From Mya arenaria (taxonomy: Eukaryota > Mollusca > Bivalvia > Myida > Myidae), in NCBI RefSeq assembly GCF_026914265.1, contig NC_069133.1:47787417-47851416 (forward strand): 64,000 bases of DNA, written 5' to 3'. The notes under the pieces are model-generated. The model did no database searches. It saw nothing but the letters and a program-made list of their open reading frames with translations, and was not told where the DNA came from. Positions 26,601 to 36,900 of this stretch are shown piece by piece (positions within the stretch are counted from its first letter, which is position 1; every line of letters begins with the position of its first letter). Both the position numbers and the translations under genes were made by a program.

Positions 26601-27863
26601 AGCTGTCACAGAGACAGCGCCCTCGACTATTCCGCCGCTTTTCGGTGTTAGGATTGAAAAGTTTTGGCGAAACATGCATGGATCACTGTTAGATTAGATT
26701 TCAATGCAATAGATGATGTGCTGAGATATTTACATAAATTGAATTGGAAAATAATTGAGGTGGTACGCAAACTAAAATGTAAATTCTGAGTCGAAAAAGG
26801 GGCATAATTCTGTCAAAATGCTCGATACATTGACCTCCTCCTGTGTACATGATGGGGGCATGATGGTGAACATGCGTGCGAAGTTTCAAAGCCAGATGTC
26901 CATGGACTTTGAAAATATTTTAGGTGGTATGCAAACTTTAACGTAAATTCTAAGTCGAAAAAGGGGCATAATTTTGTCAAAATGCTTGATAGAGTTACCT
27001 CCTCCTGTGTATAGGTTGGGGGCATGATGGTGAAAAAGTGTGCAAAGTTTCAAAGCCATATGTCAATGGACTTATTTGAGGTGGTACGCAAACTTTAACA
27101 TAAGTGGTTACGCCGACACTCGGGTGACTAGGATAGCTCTCCTTATTCTTCAAGTAGTCGAGCTAAAAACTAACAATTAAGTTTAAAATAGCAACAAACC
27201 TTCACTGTTAAGGTAAACAACATCACCATGCCTTATGCCAAGATTCAGTAGCGTTTGTGACCACTGCAACACTCGTTCCCGTTTGTCCCGAAGAGTGTAA
27301 CTCGTCTTCATTGGAATCCCATGTTCCTTACACACCTACATGCAAATGTTAGGAATCAGACCAAATATTGCTCTCAATTATTGAAGAGTGAAAACTGAGT
27401 GATGATAAAAGATTGACTATTTCATGCATGTACAAACATCTTGGATTCTTCATTCTATAACCTGTATTTCTAATGCATTTCATGCCATCAAAGTTATTTC
27501 ATTCATAAGACTCTCACCTTAATTGAATACATTCATTTCCAATCTAAGTAACAGAAAAGACGATTTGTAAGAATTTTCAGTAAAGTATTTGTTTTAAAAG
27601 AAGGCAAATGAGACCAAAATGGCTCCAAATATCGTTGAAACCTTAATAATACATTTATCGATTTTGCTGTTTTAGAATCCATAGTTGTTGGTATTGACCT
27701 TTTCAACCAAATTTCAAATATAATCTATCATTGCATCCAAATGTTCCTTACGCACCTTTCTGATCAGCCCAGCCACAGTGTTGCGTTCGGTCGTTGCTAT
27801 GGAGAACTGCTTCCCGTCATGGTCAGGTAGACGGCTTACAACTTCAACCAGGATGTCATCCAT
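8672..27863 (-). CDS. ENTPD1: Ectonucleoside triphosphate diphosphohydrolase (CD39/ENTPD1-like) with ubiquitin-like N-terminal extension
   Basis: A cell-surface apyrase that hydrolyses extracellular ATP and ADP. Exons in transcription order: 27863-27756, 27335-27200, 25891-25755, 17100-16983, 16675-16525, 15923-15749, 14075-13839, 13122-12976, 11133-10987, 10423-10304, 9770-9636 and 8902-8672 (TGA at 8674-8672). The total is 1842 nt, 613 aa, and all phases close. Residues 96-118 are the first membrane span. Apyrase regions follow in order: ACR1 YGVVLDAGSSHT (128-139), ACR2 PIFLGATAGMRML (204-216), ACR3 ARIISGQEEGTFGWVTANY with the catalytic Glu (250-268), ACR4 LDMGGASTQITF (295-306) and ACR5 YCFEGHYIHTLL (507-518). 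WTLGYM (545-550) precedes the second span (about 567-591) and a short tail ending YEPVPAYGAV. Many NxS/T sites and Cys pairs fit an extracellular domain. The catalytic residues look intact. It belongs to the ENTPD1/2/3/8 group; the exact orthologue is unclear. The first 80 residues are extra compared with vertebrate members. Confidence 0.95.
9878..10047. repeat. Long inverted repeat in an ENTPD intron
   Basis: GTGGCAC at the left and GTGCCAC at the right bound about 170 bp whose halves are inverted copies (CGCAACACTT facing AAGTGTTGCAG; ATTGTGGTCACAACTTAG facing CTAAGTTGTGGCCACAAT). The inner part repeats GTTGTGGCCACAA several times. This is a probable foldback element. Confidence 0.7.
11413..12250. 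repeat. Dispersed repeat family, long copy (ENTPD intron)
   Basis: It begins AACAAGAGCTGTTACAGAGA and ends near CTCTCCTTATTCTTCGAATA. A shorter relative at 26594-27163 has the same head (AACAAGAGCTGTCACAGAGA, then CCGCCGCTTTTCGGTGT) and the same tail (AGCTCTCCTTATTCTTCAAG). Internal blocks (TTCAATGCAATA..., ATAATAAAGGCCCCTTATTT) are themselves loosely repeated. It is non-coding, and of unknown class. Confidence 0.6.
12759..12838. repeat. 80-bp hairpin element
   Basis: TTCGAGGGGTGAATGCAAAA faces TTTTCGCTTTCACCCCTCGA, with AGGTTCTA facing TAGAACCT inside and a loop around GACATTGAATAAAG. A relative of similar length and loop sequence sits at 44642-44730 in an ARID5 intron. Confidence 0.75.
13584..13810 (-). 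repeat. Tandem partial copies of the ENTPD ACR4 exon 3' end with its donor site
   Basis: The segment 13815-13898 (60 coding bases at the end of exon 7, the donor GTGAGT and 24 intron bases) is repeated with no visible difference at 13727-13810, an 88-bp period. A third, older copy at about 13584-13685 still reads INEAIRQFQAIL on the minus strand, compared with INEAIRQYQAIL in the real exon. None has an acceptor. Use of the nearer copied donor would read through V-S-S to a TAA just after the real junction. Confidence 0.85.
14921..15158 (+). mobile_element. tRNA-headed SINE, copy 1
   Basis: The head GGTTAGTACAGTGGTAAGCG (A-box-like) is followed by GGGTTTGATTCCCCGGC (B-box-like), then a body containing ACAAGTGGGTTTCTCTGGG and CCCCCACAACACAAGACCAC, and a tail AATAAAGTTTAAAC. 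The same element occurs at 16120-16368 (+) and 62822-63050 (-), so it is an interspersed family and not a tRNA gene. It lies in an ENTPD intron. Confidence 0.85.
16120..16368 (+). mobile_element. tRNA-headed SINE, copy 2
   Basis: The head GGTTAGCCCAGTGGTTAGTG, B-box-like GGGTTCAATTCCCG, body CCCCCACAACACAAGACCAC and tail AATAAAGTTTAAAC are present as in the copy at 14921. It lies in the intron between the ACR2 and ACR3 exons of ENTPD. Confidence 0.85.
17101..20748 (-). repeat. 42-bp minisatellite made of copies of the ENTPD ACR1-exon 3' splice site, about 86 units
   Basis: Uninterrupted 42-bp units abut coding exon 4 (starts 17100). Read on the minus strand (sense for ENTPD), each unit has TATGGTGTGGTG, which equals the first 12 bases of the real exon, then a TTTAAC branch-point-like word, a TTTTCTATTTGCAG tract identical to the real acceptor, and the next TATGGTGTGG. 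So every unit is a potential 3' splice site. Most units contain TAA in the exon's frame (Y-G-V-V-N-V-stop); units with GTAAAAC on the plus strand (for example within 18860-19210) lack it. The unit length is a multiple of 3, so long open frames run through the array on both strands; they are not genes. A 15-bp insertion near 18000 and another near 20525 break the register. Confidence 0.95.
21405..21560. repeat. Near-perfect 156-bp palindrome
   Basis: The left arm starts TAAGGAATGAATTGCGGGGT and the right arm ends ACCCCGCAATTCATTCCTTA; pairing continues inward through GATGTCATTATCGGGG and GCAATTGGGTTGGTCAA to GGAGTCC-TTC-GGACTCC. Only a few mismatches are seen in arms of about 76 bp. It is a full-length hairpin, probably a recently inserted foldback/MITE with TA-type ends. 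Confidence 0.9.
21690..22165. repeat. TGACCT-rich repeat, three internal units
   Basis: Units contain GATTTTTCTAAGATTTGACC, CAGTGACCTAGTTTTTAA and CATGTGACCCACTT and end with GACGGATGGACAGACAGAAT. This style is common in bivalve genomes in my general knowledge; the family name is not known to me. Confidence 0.55.
22207..23434 (-). repeat. Second 42-bp array, same family, about 29 units
   Basis: The period and splice-site core match the 17101-20748 array (minus-strand TTTCTATTTGCAG then TATGGTGTGG), but the rest of the unit has diverged to plus-strand GGGATCAACATGTGCC or CAGCGTTCAACATGTGCC. In the frame of the real exon these units are open (Y-G-V-A-H-V-D-P...). Between about 22860 and 23220 two unit types alternate, giving an 84-bp higher-order repeat. 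Both arrays end in a similar flank (ACAAGCAA), which suggests one was copied from the other. Confidence 0.93.
23761..24091. mobile_element. Harbinger-like MITE with GGCC ends and TAA duplication
   Basis: The left end is GGCCTAAAAAAATATATGTC, and the right end read inverted is GGCCAAAAAAAATGTTTGTT. Imperfect TIRs of about 35-40 bp continue into GGGTAACCCGACC/GGGTAACCTTCCC. TAA flanks both sides (23758-23760 and 24092-24094). It seems to have landed inside an older element (AGAGCTGCAAACTCACAGAT at 23668 on the left, GATCAGATC on the right). A relative lies at 54515-54837. Confidence 0.75.
24408..24696. mobile_element. GC-rich TIR element (MITE-like)
   Basis: ATTGTAACCACGGCTCCCCC at the left faces a right end which, inverted, reads ATTGTAACCACGGCCCTCCC; TIRs run about 30 bp to GGTCCGGGG/GATCCGGGG. 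The GC-rich interior stands out from AT-rich flanks. Short open frames inside are not convincing genes. Confidence 0.75.
26594..27163. repeat. Dispersed repeat family, short copy (ENTPD intron)
   Basis: It shares head and tail with 11413-12250. The inside has two to three units of about 125 bp sharing GGTGGTACGCAAACT, AGTCGAAAAAGGGGCATAAT and ACCTCCTCCTGTGTA. Confidence 0.6.
27200..27863 (-). other. ENTPD coding exons 1-2: predicted ubiquitin-like cytosolic domain
   Basis: Exon 1 (27863-27756, 36 codons) and exon 2 (27335-27200, 45 codons plus one base) encode residues 1-81, before the first membrane span. The pattern fits a beta-grasp fold: strand ILVEVVS, strand KQFSIATTE, helix NTVAGLIRKVCKEHGIP, strand SYTLRD, then WSQTLLNLGIRHGDVVYL, which has the L..LGI.DGD.V.L ending typical of ubiquitin-like domains. 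The fold is inferred from the pattern only. The first ATG (27863-27861) follows an AG acceptor (TTGCTTTTTCAG, exon start about 27875), so a non-coding first exon probably lies upstream, beyond the hAT element. Confidence 0.6.
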
Positions 27864-27924
27864 TATTTACTCTTTCTGAAAAAGCAATATCCATATCTTG
27901 ATAATGATTTGTTTATGTATTTTT

Positions 27925-28896
27925 TAGGGATGCAAACGAATATTCGAATATTCGAATATTCGATCGAACGTTTGGTATTCGAATGTCAAAATAGGTATTC
28001 GAATATTCGATGTTTTTGTTGAATTAATAAATTAACTAACTTTTTGCCTACAACTGTCATCTTCGTCTGTCTTGTTTTTACAACGATGGACCCCTAATGC
28101 CAGAGGTGTGAACTTGATGACACTATACACGCGTCATATCGGATATATCGCCAGGAACTATAAACAGTCCCCGTAATTTTACATTTACTGGTTGTTAAAC
28201 AAGTGACATCAAACACATTCTAATTATTTTGGGTACATTTAAATGGCCATGCCAATTAGGGTTTAAGAGATCGGCCTTTATACCAATGTTTTGTTTTCAC
28301 TGCTAATCAAGCTTGGCGATATTGCTAAAATCACCTTGATGATATGAAGGACATGTGCTAGTTATGTGCTTTAAACTGTTTTCCAGGTTTTCGATATATC
28401 GCTCTTGCGTACAAATTAACTGTATGGTTTAACGTTTAAGGATATATGTCCTGTATTGTAGTACAATACATCAGTCAAAATCGACGTTTTGCCATGGTGT
28501 CGTTCTCTATAATTATAGTTCGTAAACATCAATCCCAGAACGAGGATGCAAATCCGGGAAAATACGCAATTACCTGATCTTATTTTGCATTGTTTACAAA
28601 AATGAACGCAGAGGAATTGGTATAATTCGTTTTTTTTTTATAAAGATATATCGCTTTTTCTTGGGATATATATCTTGAAAATAGGGAAATTCAGAGGCTA
28701 ATTTGTGGAACAATAAGGGTCCGTCGCGTGTACCGTATACGACACAGAAGGGTAACAGGGCCCCGGCTATTACGTTAGTGAATACTAGTTTACTACAATT
28801 CTTAAAGGTTCATTTTGGTATTCGAATATTCGAATATTCGATCGAAAGAATTACCGAATATTCGAATATCAATTTTGCCATTCGTTTGCATTCCTA
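27925..28896. mobile_element. Non-autonomous hAT-type element, 972 bp
   Basis: The ends are TAGGGATGCAAACGAAT and its inverted match ATTCGTTTGCATTCCTA, followed inside by ATTCGAATATTCGAATATTC subterminal repeats. An 8-bp target duplication GTATTTTT flanks it (27917-27924 and 28897-28904), which is the hAT hallmark. No transposase frame was seen. It lies 50 bp upstream of the first ENTPD coding exon, so it is probably in a 5' UTR intron or the promoter. Confidence 0.9.
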
Positions 28897-28904
28897 GTAT
28901 TTTT

Positions 28905-30980
28905 TAATAATTTGACCAAATCCCAAAACTATGAAAAATAAATAGTATTCAGACTGAGGATTGAATACATGACCTCTAGTTCAAGAAAAGGACACCTCAA
29001 TCATCTGGGTACAGAACTTGCTACGCTATTGGAAGTGACTTTATAACTGACAGTCACAATACATACCCTATGGCTCAGGCAACAACAATTTATTCTTTGT
29101 TTAGCACAAGGTTTCTATCAAAAACTATCTAAATGTACCAAGCAGAAAGGAGACAATGTGGATGAAAAATCTCTAGTTTAGCCTCTCTGTAACAGCCCTA
29201 CATATAAGGGTTGTAATTGGCATAAATACCCAGTGTAAAGTTTAACTTCTGTTACTGTCAGAGCAAATACAAATTGTTGAATGTGCGTTACCATTGCTAT
29301 GATCAATGTACGTCTTTCTTATGTTAACCATTTGACCAATCAAAAATATTGTTGTTGTAGAATCACTTCAACTCCTACACAGTGATTTCCCTTGACAAGC
29401 AGTCTTCTTTAATGCAATGGGATAACAGGGCTGTCTCGTGTTTTTAATCTGTTGTAAAGTGCGACGTCAAACAAGGCCAACAGATCCCTTCAGAGAAAAG
29501 CATCCTCGACCCTGAAGGAGTCGGCTGGTATTTATATACAGCAAATTCTCTATCCACACAGAACCCGGGCTTTGCTAATTTGCATATTACCAACCAAGTA
29601 TACACGTACTATGAACATACTTCCGTCTATAACGGAATGTTATACTATGAATGCACATCCGCCTCCAACAGCGGACCGTTACATTACTTTGAATGCACAT
29701 CCGCTGCCTTCAGCGGACCGTTACACTAATTTTAGGATCAAGTTATTATATTGTCCACCTGAATTTGATGTCATGGTCTTTTGGTGATTTTTTACTTGGC
29801 ACTATTGAAACAGGGATACAAAATGAATGTTAAAATGGTTACCAAGGATCCCTGAATGCTCAATTTTGCAGCTTCGGATGTAAAATTTGTGCATGTATGC
29901 ACTCCTATTAGTCCATATAAAATGAATATTAAAGTAAACCTGGGAGGAAAAGTGGCTCGAACCCACGATTGCCGGAACACTAGCACAGCGCTCTTACCAA
30001 CTGAGCTAATCGGGCGGCTGGTTCTAACCTTTAAGGCCAACGGAGGCACTCGTGCCGTTTACCGCTGCCACCAGTAAAGTAAACTTTGGAGGAAAAGTGC
30101 TCCCGGTGTGGGGCTCGAACCCACGACCACCAGAACACTGGCACTCTTACAAATTGAGCTAACCAGGCGGCTGATTTTAACCGCCACAATATCCAAATGT
30201 TAAAAAAAATCCCTAAACGCACATTATTGTGGCTAGCACTCCTATGTGCCAGCAGGCTTTTGTACAATCGTCATTACATTTTATTGAATGAAACTTAGGT
30301 GTAAAATACATTTTACTAAGTTACATATGAGCGTAAAAAACACTTCAAGTAAGGTCTAGTGTTAACAGCAACACAACGGTCGGCTCCCTAAAGCCTTAAC
30401 TGTGACTCAAGACAGAAATGTACAAAATATATATTCCGGTATATTACGTACTATTTGGGATTCTTTATTCATGTAAGTTGACCTCAATGCTTACGAAAAC
30501 GTGTCCATAATACGAATGCTAAAAATTACAATATGAGTATGCACTGACAACACTTAAAACAGAAAAGAAGATATATTTTTAGTCTTTCGTTTTGGTGGAC
30601 TTTGACAGGATGCTGCTTCCGTCAACAATACAGGTTCCCAATACCAGAACACAGGCGCAGAATACTGCTCATTCACTCAATATTGGGAACCAGCAATTTC
30701 GACTGTTAATAAATTCATATTTTATTGAAATTTGTGTGTTAAAATATTTGATTTTTGTACCAATATAAAAAATTAATAGTATACTTAAACTTGCGCGAGA
30801 TAATAGTTGGAAAACATCATTATCTTTCTATTTTTACTTCAATAACAATAATTTATGCTAATGAGGTAGCAAGTGCGCTTTATTTTCTGTGACGTCATTA
30901 ATTAGTGTCTAAATATATCGTATTGTAGGGGGTACATGTATAATCTGAAATAACAAATATAAAACTCAATAAAAGATGAA
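28905..30980. promoter_or_regulatory. Divergent intergenic region between ENTPD and ARID5
   Basis: The two genes point away from each other here, so promoters for both are expected. A full CRE-type palindrome TGACGTCA lies at 30890-30897, 84 bp before the proposed ARID5 start codon. Three short imperfect copies of a unit of about 40 bp (ATGCACATCCGC...GCGGACCGTTAC) lie at 29600-29730, and a tRNA-like pair lies at 29946-30178. Promoter positions are inferred. Confidence 0.4.
29946..30178 (-). mobile_element. Two tandem tRNA-like units (SINE-type)
   Basis: On the minus strand, unit one (30178-30104) reads GGTTAGCTCAATTTGTAAGA ... GTCGTGGGTTCGAGCCCC and unit two (30022-29946) reads GATTAGCTCAGTTGGTAAGA ... 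ATCGTGGGTTCGAGCC. A and B box words are intact. The units lie about 157 bp apart with similar linkers (TTTACTGGTGGCAGCGG-type). Unit two is close to a real tRNA in its D and T arms, but the acceptor stem does not pair cleanly. Confidence 0.6.
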
Positions 30981-33900
30981 ATGGAGGATGTAAAAGTGAG
31001 GGTAAATATTTTAAAATTTTAAAACAACGTATTTGTTGATGTATGTAGCATGTTTTGGTATATTAAATTCAAGTTTTATTAATTTTAAAGCAGTTATTTA
31101 TTGTGTAAATGACCTAGTTTATAGAGAAGCTATTTATCTGATATTTTGCCGAGTGTATTATACATGATGATATTACAAGGTTTTATTGTGTGATTACGCT
31201 ATTGATGAAAAATGGTTAAATTTCAGAAATTTGGGCCTACGTGTGGAAAACATGGCTCCAGTACCTTTTTTAAAGCATTTAAATACAAAAAGGATGGGAA
31301 AAGTAAAATTATTAGTCTGGGACAGTTTTTCTTTATGAAGATACTTGACTCCATCCCGATTTGCATAGCCGAACTCCAGCTTGTATGGGAAGAAAAACAC
31401 TCGTCCTCAGATTTAGCGAGTGTGAGACTATATTTTCTACCAGAATGTACCCCCGATGGTCGACAACCCAACCACGGAGAGGTGCGTAGCCAAAATAATT
31501 AAAGATTAAAACACACATTAAAAATATTTTAAATAAAAAATATATATATATATTTAAAAATAGTATTATTTGTTTCACGATATATATTTAGCTGTTCACG
31601 ATTATTTTTTAGCAATTTGAAATTATTTTACAAGCTTTCGCTTGTTAATAGCTTCTTAATGACGCCAAACAAAAATATATTTTATTGAACAATATTGCGC
31701 ATTAATCTTAATTTAAGTAAACACGCGTTTAATCTCCTCATTGCCATAAATTTACTTTCGTAAATGTTAGTCGTATTTTGTAAAGATCATGTCTAATTTC
31801 TGGGAAGAAAAATGCCTTGAGTGAAATTGCTTTTTATTGATTAATCACGTATTTGCAAGTAAAGATTTAACACGTCGGTTATTATGTTTGACTTTGCAAT
31901 ATACGCATGTAATGTACGTGTCAGATGATTTTTTGTATTTTGGTTCACAAGAATCAAATGCATTGAAACAAATGTCTTTTCATTTTTAAGCAGCTTCTAT
32001 ATTATATTCTAGATTTTCCGGATAGGTATAAGTTAAGATCAATAAACGTTTCCCCTACACTGCAATGCCAGGCATCGTTCTGTGATGGGGTCCCCCGAAG
32101 GGAAATGTATTCGAGTTATTATTGTCGATAATTTACTCTTGCCAGTCTTGTATGTGTATTTATAACATGTGGCCTAAACAAAGACAAGTTCAAGACAGAT
32201 AACATTTATGTACATTGTCAGTACTTTTATGTATAAAATATGCAAATTAATTATATGCAATCAAATATGTGGCTAATATATTAAATGTTGACAATCTAAC
32301 TTTAATGGGTTTTCTTATATTGGAATGTTTAAGTAATGCAAAAAAAATTTTACACAACTTTTTTTTTATTTTAAAATGTTAAAAGCTTTCTTGTTTTACT
32401 CTTTATTGTACGTTATAAGAAAAAGCATTTTGTAGATTTAATTAAGCATTTGATAACTTTGAAGGTATATCAGGTTTAAAAAACGCAATTTGTAATGGAT
32501 TAAATCATAATATTGCCTTCATTAGAATTAAGATACTGATTGGACATGTCTATTTTAATCTTGCCACGTGCTTAAATCCACTACATCTTTGTTTAACCTT
32601 AAGCTTTTCAATAAACACACATTTCCTACTACCGGTTATGGGCAAATATATTAAGAGTGACTGATAGTGAAGAACGTGTTAAAAAAATCTATGCGCTTGA
32701 TGGCTGCATTTCCCCCAGCTGGTGTCATTTTACACCCTATACAACCAGGCCCCTTTAACATGTTTACTTCAAACCAGCCAGTAATTATTTATCGTTCATG
32801 TTTAAATAAATGATTTCCCTAACAGTGCCCCTCCTTCAGTCTTAATCTTTTTCTTCACTATATTCTGTGTTTGAATAATAGACCATGTTAAAATATCATC
32901 ATCGTATTCACGTCACTTAATTTGTGCGGCTATACAATATTCATTGTTTATTGATTCAGTTACGATTTGACTTGCGTTTATTACTCTGTACTTCGTCAAT
33001 AAAAATAGAAAATGGTATTCACTGTATCAAATTTAATAGTCATTTGAAACACAATCAAATGAGTAATGCATTCAATAGTTATGACCTTTTATTTTTTTAT
33101 TTGAAATGTTGTAAGTTTTATTTAAAATTGCTGAACGCTGTAGTGTATATTAAACTATGTGAAGTGGAAAATATTTACGACCAATATAGTTTTTAATATT
33201 GCATAAGCAGGTCAACACTTTCATTTCAATGAATTTGAATGTAATTACTTAATAAAAACACGATGTATATAGTTCACTTTATATAATCAATGAATATCGT
33301 AACTACGTTCATTTGTACTTATCTTATAACAATTGATTTCCCTGTTATACATTTATATGTTAATAGCTTCGAGACTGAAATATGGTTCGAGATGCATGGC
33401 CTTGATAAAGTACACAGCCTGTTCGCTATTATACATGTGTACATTCAATTATGCGGAGTTTGTGATAAGAGAATATGTACGTCCCTCCAACCTGTAGTTT
33501 TCTGCCAGCGTAGCAATTTCTAAAAGTAATACATTATATTATATTTCTTATTACATACATATTTGCACACAAATATATGAATCCTTAAAAAAGGTTTTAC
33601 TTGTTTAATCATATTATTTCATTTTTGGTTAAAAACATTAAACTAGTAATGTTACACATTAATCCAAATAAACCTATTTATAAATTTGGTTAAACTCATT
33701 TCTTGTTCATATTCTGATTTTGTTATCAAGCATACGAATACGTGTTAAATATCTTCATAAAACGTGTTTGAAAACTAATTTCTTAGCAAGGCCTGTTTTC
33801 AGAGAATTAATCAACTCATGATAATTTCTTTCATGGCATATCTGGTACATGCGAGAAGAGTGCTTGCCTTGTGTATATTGATTTTAGCCAAGTCTCCAGC

Positions 33901-36900
33901 TCTGTTATGTAAATGAATACATATTGATCAAATGAAGATGATTTTGTTTCTGTTATATTTATTTTTTTACATTAATTAAGAAGATTTATTATATATGTCC
34001 GTGAGGTTATACTTATCTCTTTACAACTGACGCGTCAGAAATTGTGAAATTGACCCTAATGAATTATCAAGTGAAAGTTAATAAAAGCACGGACACGCTT
34101 GTTAACATAATTAAGCAAATTACACGCATAGAAATGATTTTTTGGTCGGTTAATCACGCGTCATTTTAGTGTGTTTTAACAAAGCAAATGCGTCCAATAG
34201 GACAAACTTAAATGAATATAAAACACAAAACAAGTGGATTTAAGATGCATAAACAACCTTGGTATTTGTTTATTTGTAAAAGTCACTTATAGATTTAAAG
34301 GACACGTTCTGCACATGATTTGTATTGAAATAAATATACTACTTGTTTTTCTTCTCGTCGAGTGCTTCAGTGAAATTCTCTGCTATTTTATAGACAGGCG
34401 CGTAGCTGACTGAACGCAAAAACGCAGTTGCGTAATGAAATTTTGACAAGTCGGGGTTTTTGGTTTGACAGGGTAGGGGGTTAAGGGGTTAACATACCCT
34501 AAGGAATCGATCTGCGTAATCCCAAATTGTCCCTAGCTGAGTGGCTGAAAGTATTGTAAAAAATAAAACATATACTATTAAAACTCAACATAATAGATAA
34601 TACATAATTTGGATAATAGATAAAGAAATTTCTTGTACTCTGACGACAGGTAGGAAAATGATGTCAACAATGATGATGAGGCCGGTTCTAGGGAAGGGGA
34701 GGGGGTATGGGGGGTCACAATTTCTAGTCCGAAAAGGCGCATTTTGGGCGTATCTTACTCCTTTTTTCCTATATTGAAATAACATTAACGATTTAAGTGG
34801 GTGGGGCACCGGGTGCACCACCTTGATCCGCTATTGGTCACGGTGTTTTTTTTTTAAAAATATGTGGAATACGCAGACTCTCACGGCTGTTTGCATGAAT
34901 GGGTGGGACTAAAACCATGTGGGATATTCTAAAAGGTTTCCTTTTATCTTTGTGTACATTTATTTTAATAGTAAAATCCTTCTTTCTTCGGTAACAATTA
35001 AATAAATTCGGTTACACTTTTTCCAAAACAACATACTTTTTCTAATGGACCTCCGTTGTCCAACGTCACTTTTCAAACAACCCCTTCGTATATTTTTGAA
35101 GAAAGTTCATTTAGTTTTTAAAATTTAACGGAATTATTCTATCCTTCTCTTTTACCTAGTGCCGACTTCTGGATGTTTTTCGTATGGTACAGTATTTATT
35201 TCTCTCTTATTGAAAACCGTCAATATATCATGACAACCAAAGAGGGTTGTTTCAAATCATACGAGTTCTAGGAATCGTTCGGAAAATATTTCATCAGTTT
35301 TTACCTCAGATATTCTATTTACTGAATGTCTTAAAACATGTTTATTAATAATTTACCTCTGTATATCAAAAATGCGCCTCTGATGCCTTCTTTGATTGGA
35401 TTTTCAATTGTTCAGAATATAAGCGTGAAATTAAAAATAGTTTAGTGTAGCCTTTGCACGTGCTTAATAGCTCTTCTCTAGGAGGTAATTCGGGAGTAAA
35501 TGTCAACAATCGACAATATTGCCAAGAGGTTTATTATTTTTTCGATTTACATTGTTAGATAAGCTAAAACATAAACATGTTATCAACACACTTGCACAAA
35601 AAACAATTTGCCTGCGTCTCTGATGTAACTAATGGCTTCCTTTTGAAAATTTGAGCATTTGGCCATTGTTCTATTTTTGGATGAAGGTTGCACCTGCCAT
35701 TGATGTCTGCGAATGTTTATTCTTGCTAGTCTTTTATTTCATACATTATTTTCAATTGATTTAAATTGATAATATGTTTTATTAATAATGATGACAAAAT
35801 CTTGGACATGCTTAACATGTTTTACTTATAAGTTACTGGTGACACATACTTTGAAATGTTTATTATTATTTGCAGGATGAAGTCCTTGCCTACTATGAAA
35901 AGATTGTGCTGAAGCTGAGTGACCTAGCCTCGTTGATCGTCCATGATGTGTCATGGAGCGAGGGTCGTGCGGCTTTTATGGGCTTGGACTATCCAATGCA
36001 GCCAGGTCACAAGGAGCTGGCTGAGGCGTTTGGGATGAACAGTTTTGGGCTTGATAATCGTGACATTGAGAAAGAAAAAATCGCAACAGGTATTTTAGGT
36101 TTGCCATTGGTTTGGGAAATTATTTTGATGATTAAAGGGACTGTGTCACAGATTGGCACCAAAAAAAGTTTTTTCTTTTTTTTCTGAAACGAATCTCAGG
36201 ACAATTATCTAATAGAATGTGTTACGCTTTGATATCATTATTGTAAAAAAAAGTACCAAAATGTAAAAAAAAAAATGTGTCAGATACCAGATTCGAACCT
36301 GCGTCGCCAAAATTGAAGTCCAGCGTCTTACTCACTGAGCTACAAAGGCTTATTCTAATCGGGTGACATAATTAAGGTATACACCTACCTCGGTAATATC
36401 ACGTGATAACACCGACTAGCCAATGACGCATAAGGAATGAATTCTACCTGGTAGACATACCCAGTAATCTTTTTTTTAATAGAAAAATATGAAATAACTG
36501 CTAAACTTAAATAAATTGTAAACTATGTGGTACTTCAGTCAGTAAGTTTCAATGCATTGTATACATCGATGCCAAGTTTATGTCAGTTTTTGACAATTTT
36601 CTTTTTTTTTTCGCTATTTTATCATACGTGAGACAGCCCCTTTAAGATATATATATATATTGATTGTCACATAATATCTATATCATCTAATTATAATTAA
36701 ATAAATTTAATTTCAAAATGAAAATATATACAAGTGCCCTAATTTTAATGATAAAATTTAATTTTCTTTGGTCCCTATTATTTCAAACATTTCTTAATTT
36801 TTAATGATTATCTTTAGGGCATCATTCTCTTTTATTTAAAGATTTGATATTTAGTAGAAATCAATCACAGTTCACTTGATGATTTGTATAAACTTGACAT

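Noticed and set aside
31212..31502. ARID5 exon 2 as a stand-alone 96-residue gene
   Set aside because: Codons 6-90 match the ARID5B N-terminus, and the donor after 31481 joins exon 3 in phase, so it is an exon; only the choice of start codon stays open.
36283..36352. Possible tRNA gene on the minus strand
   Set aside because: A and B box words are present, but the anticodon stem does not pair well and it sits inside a TIR element.
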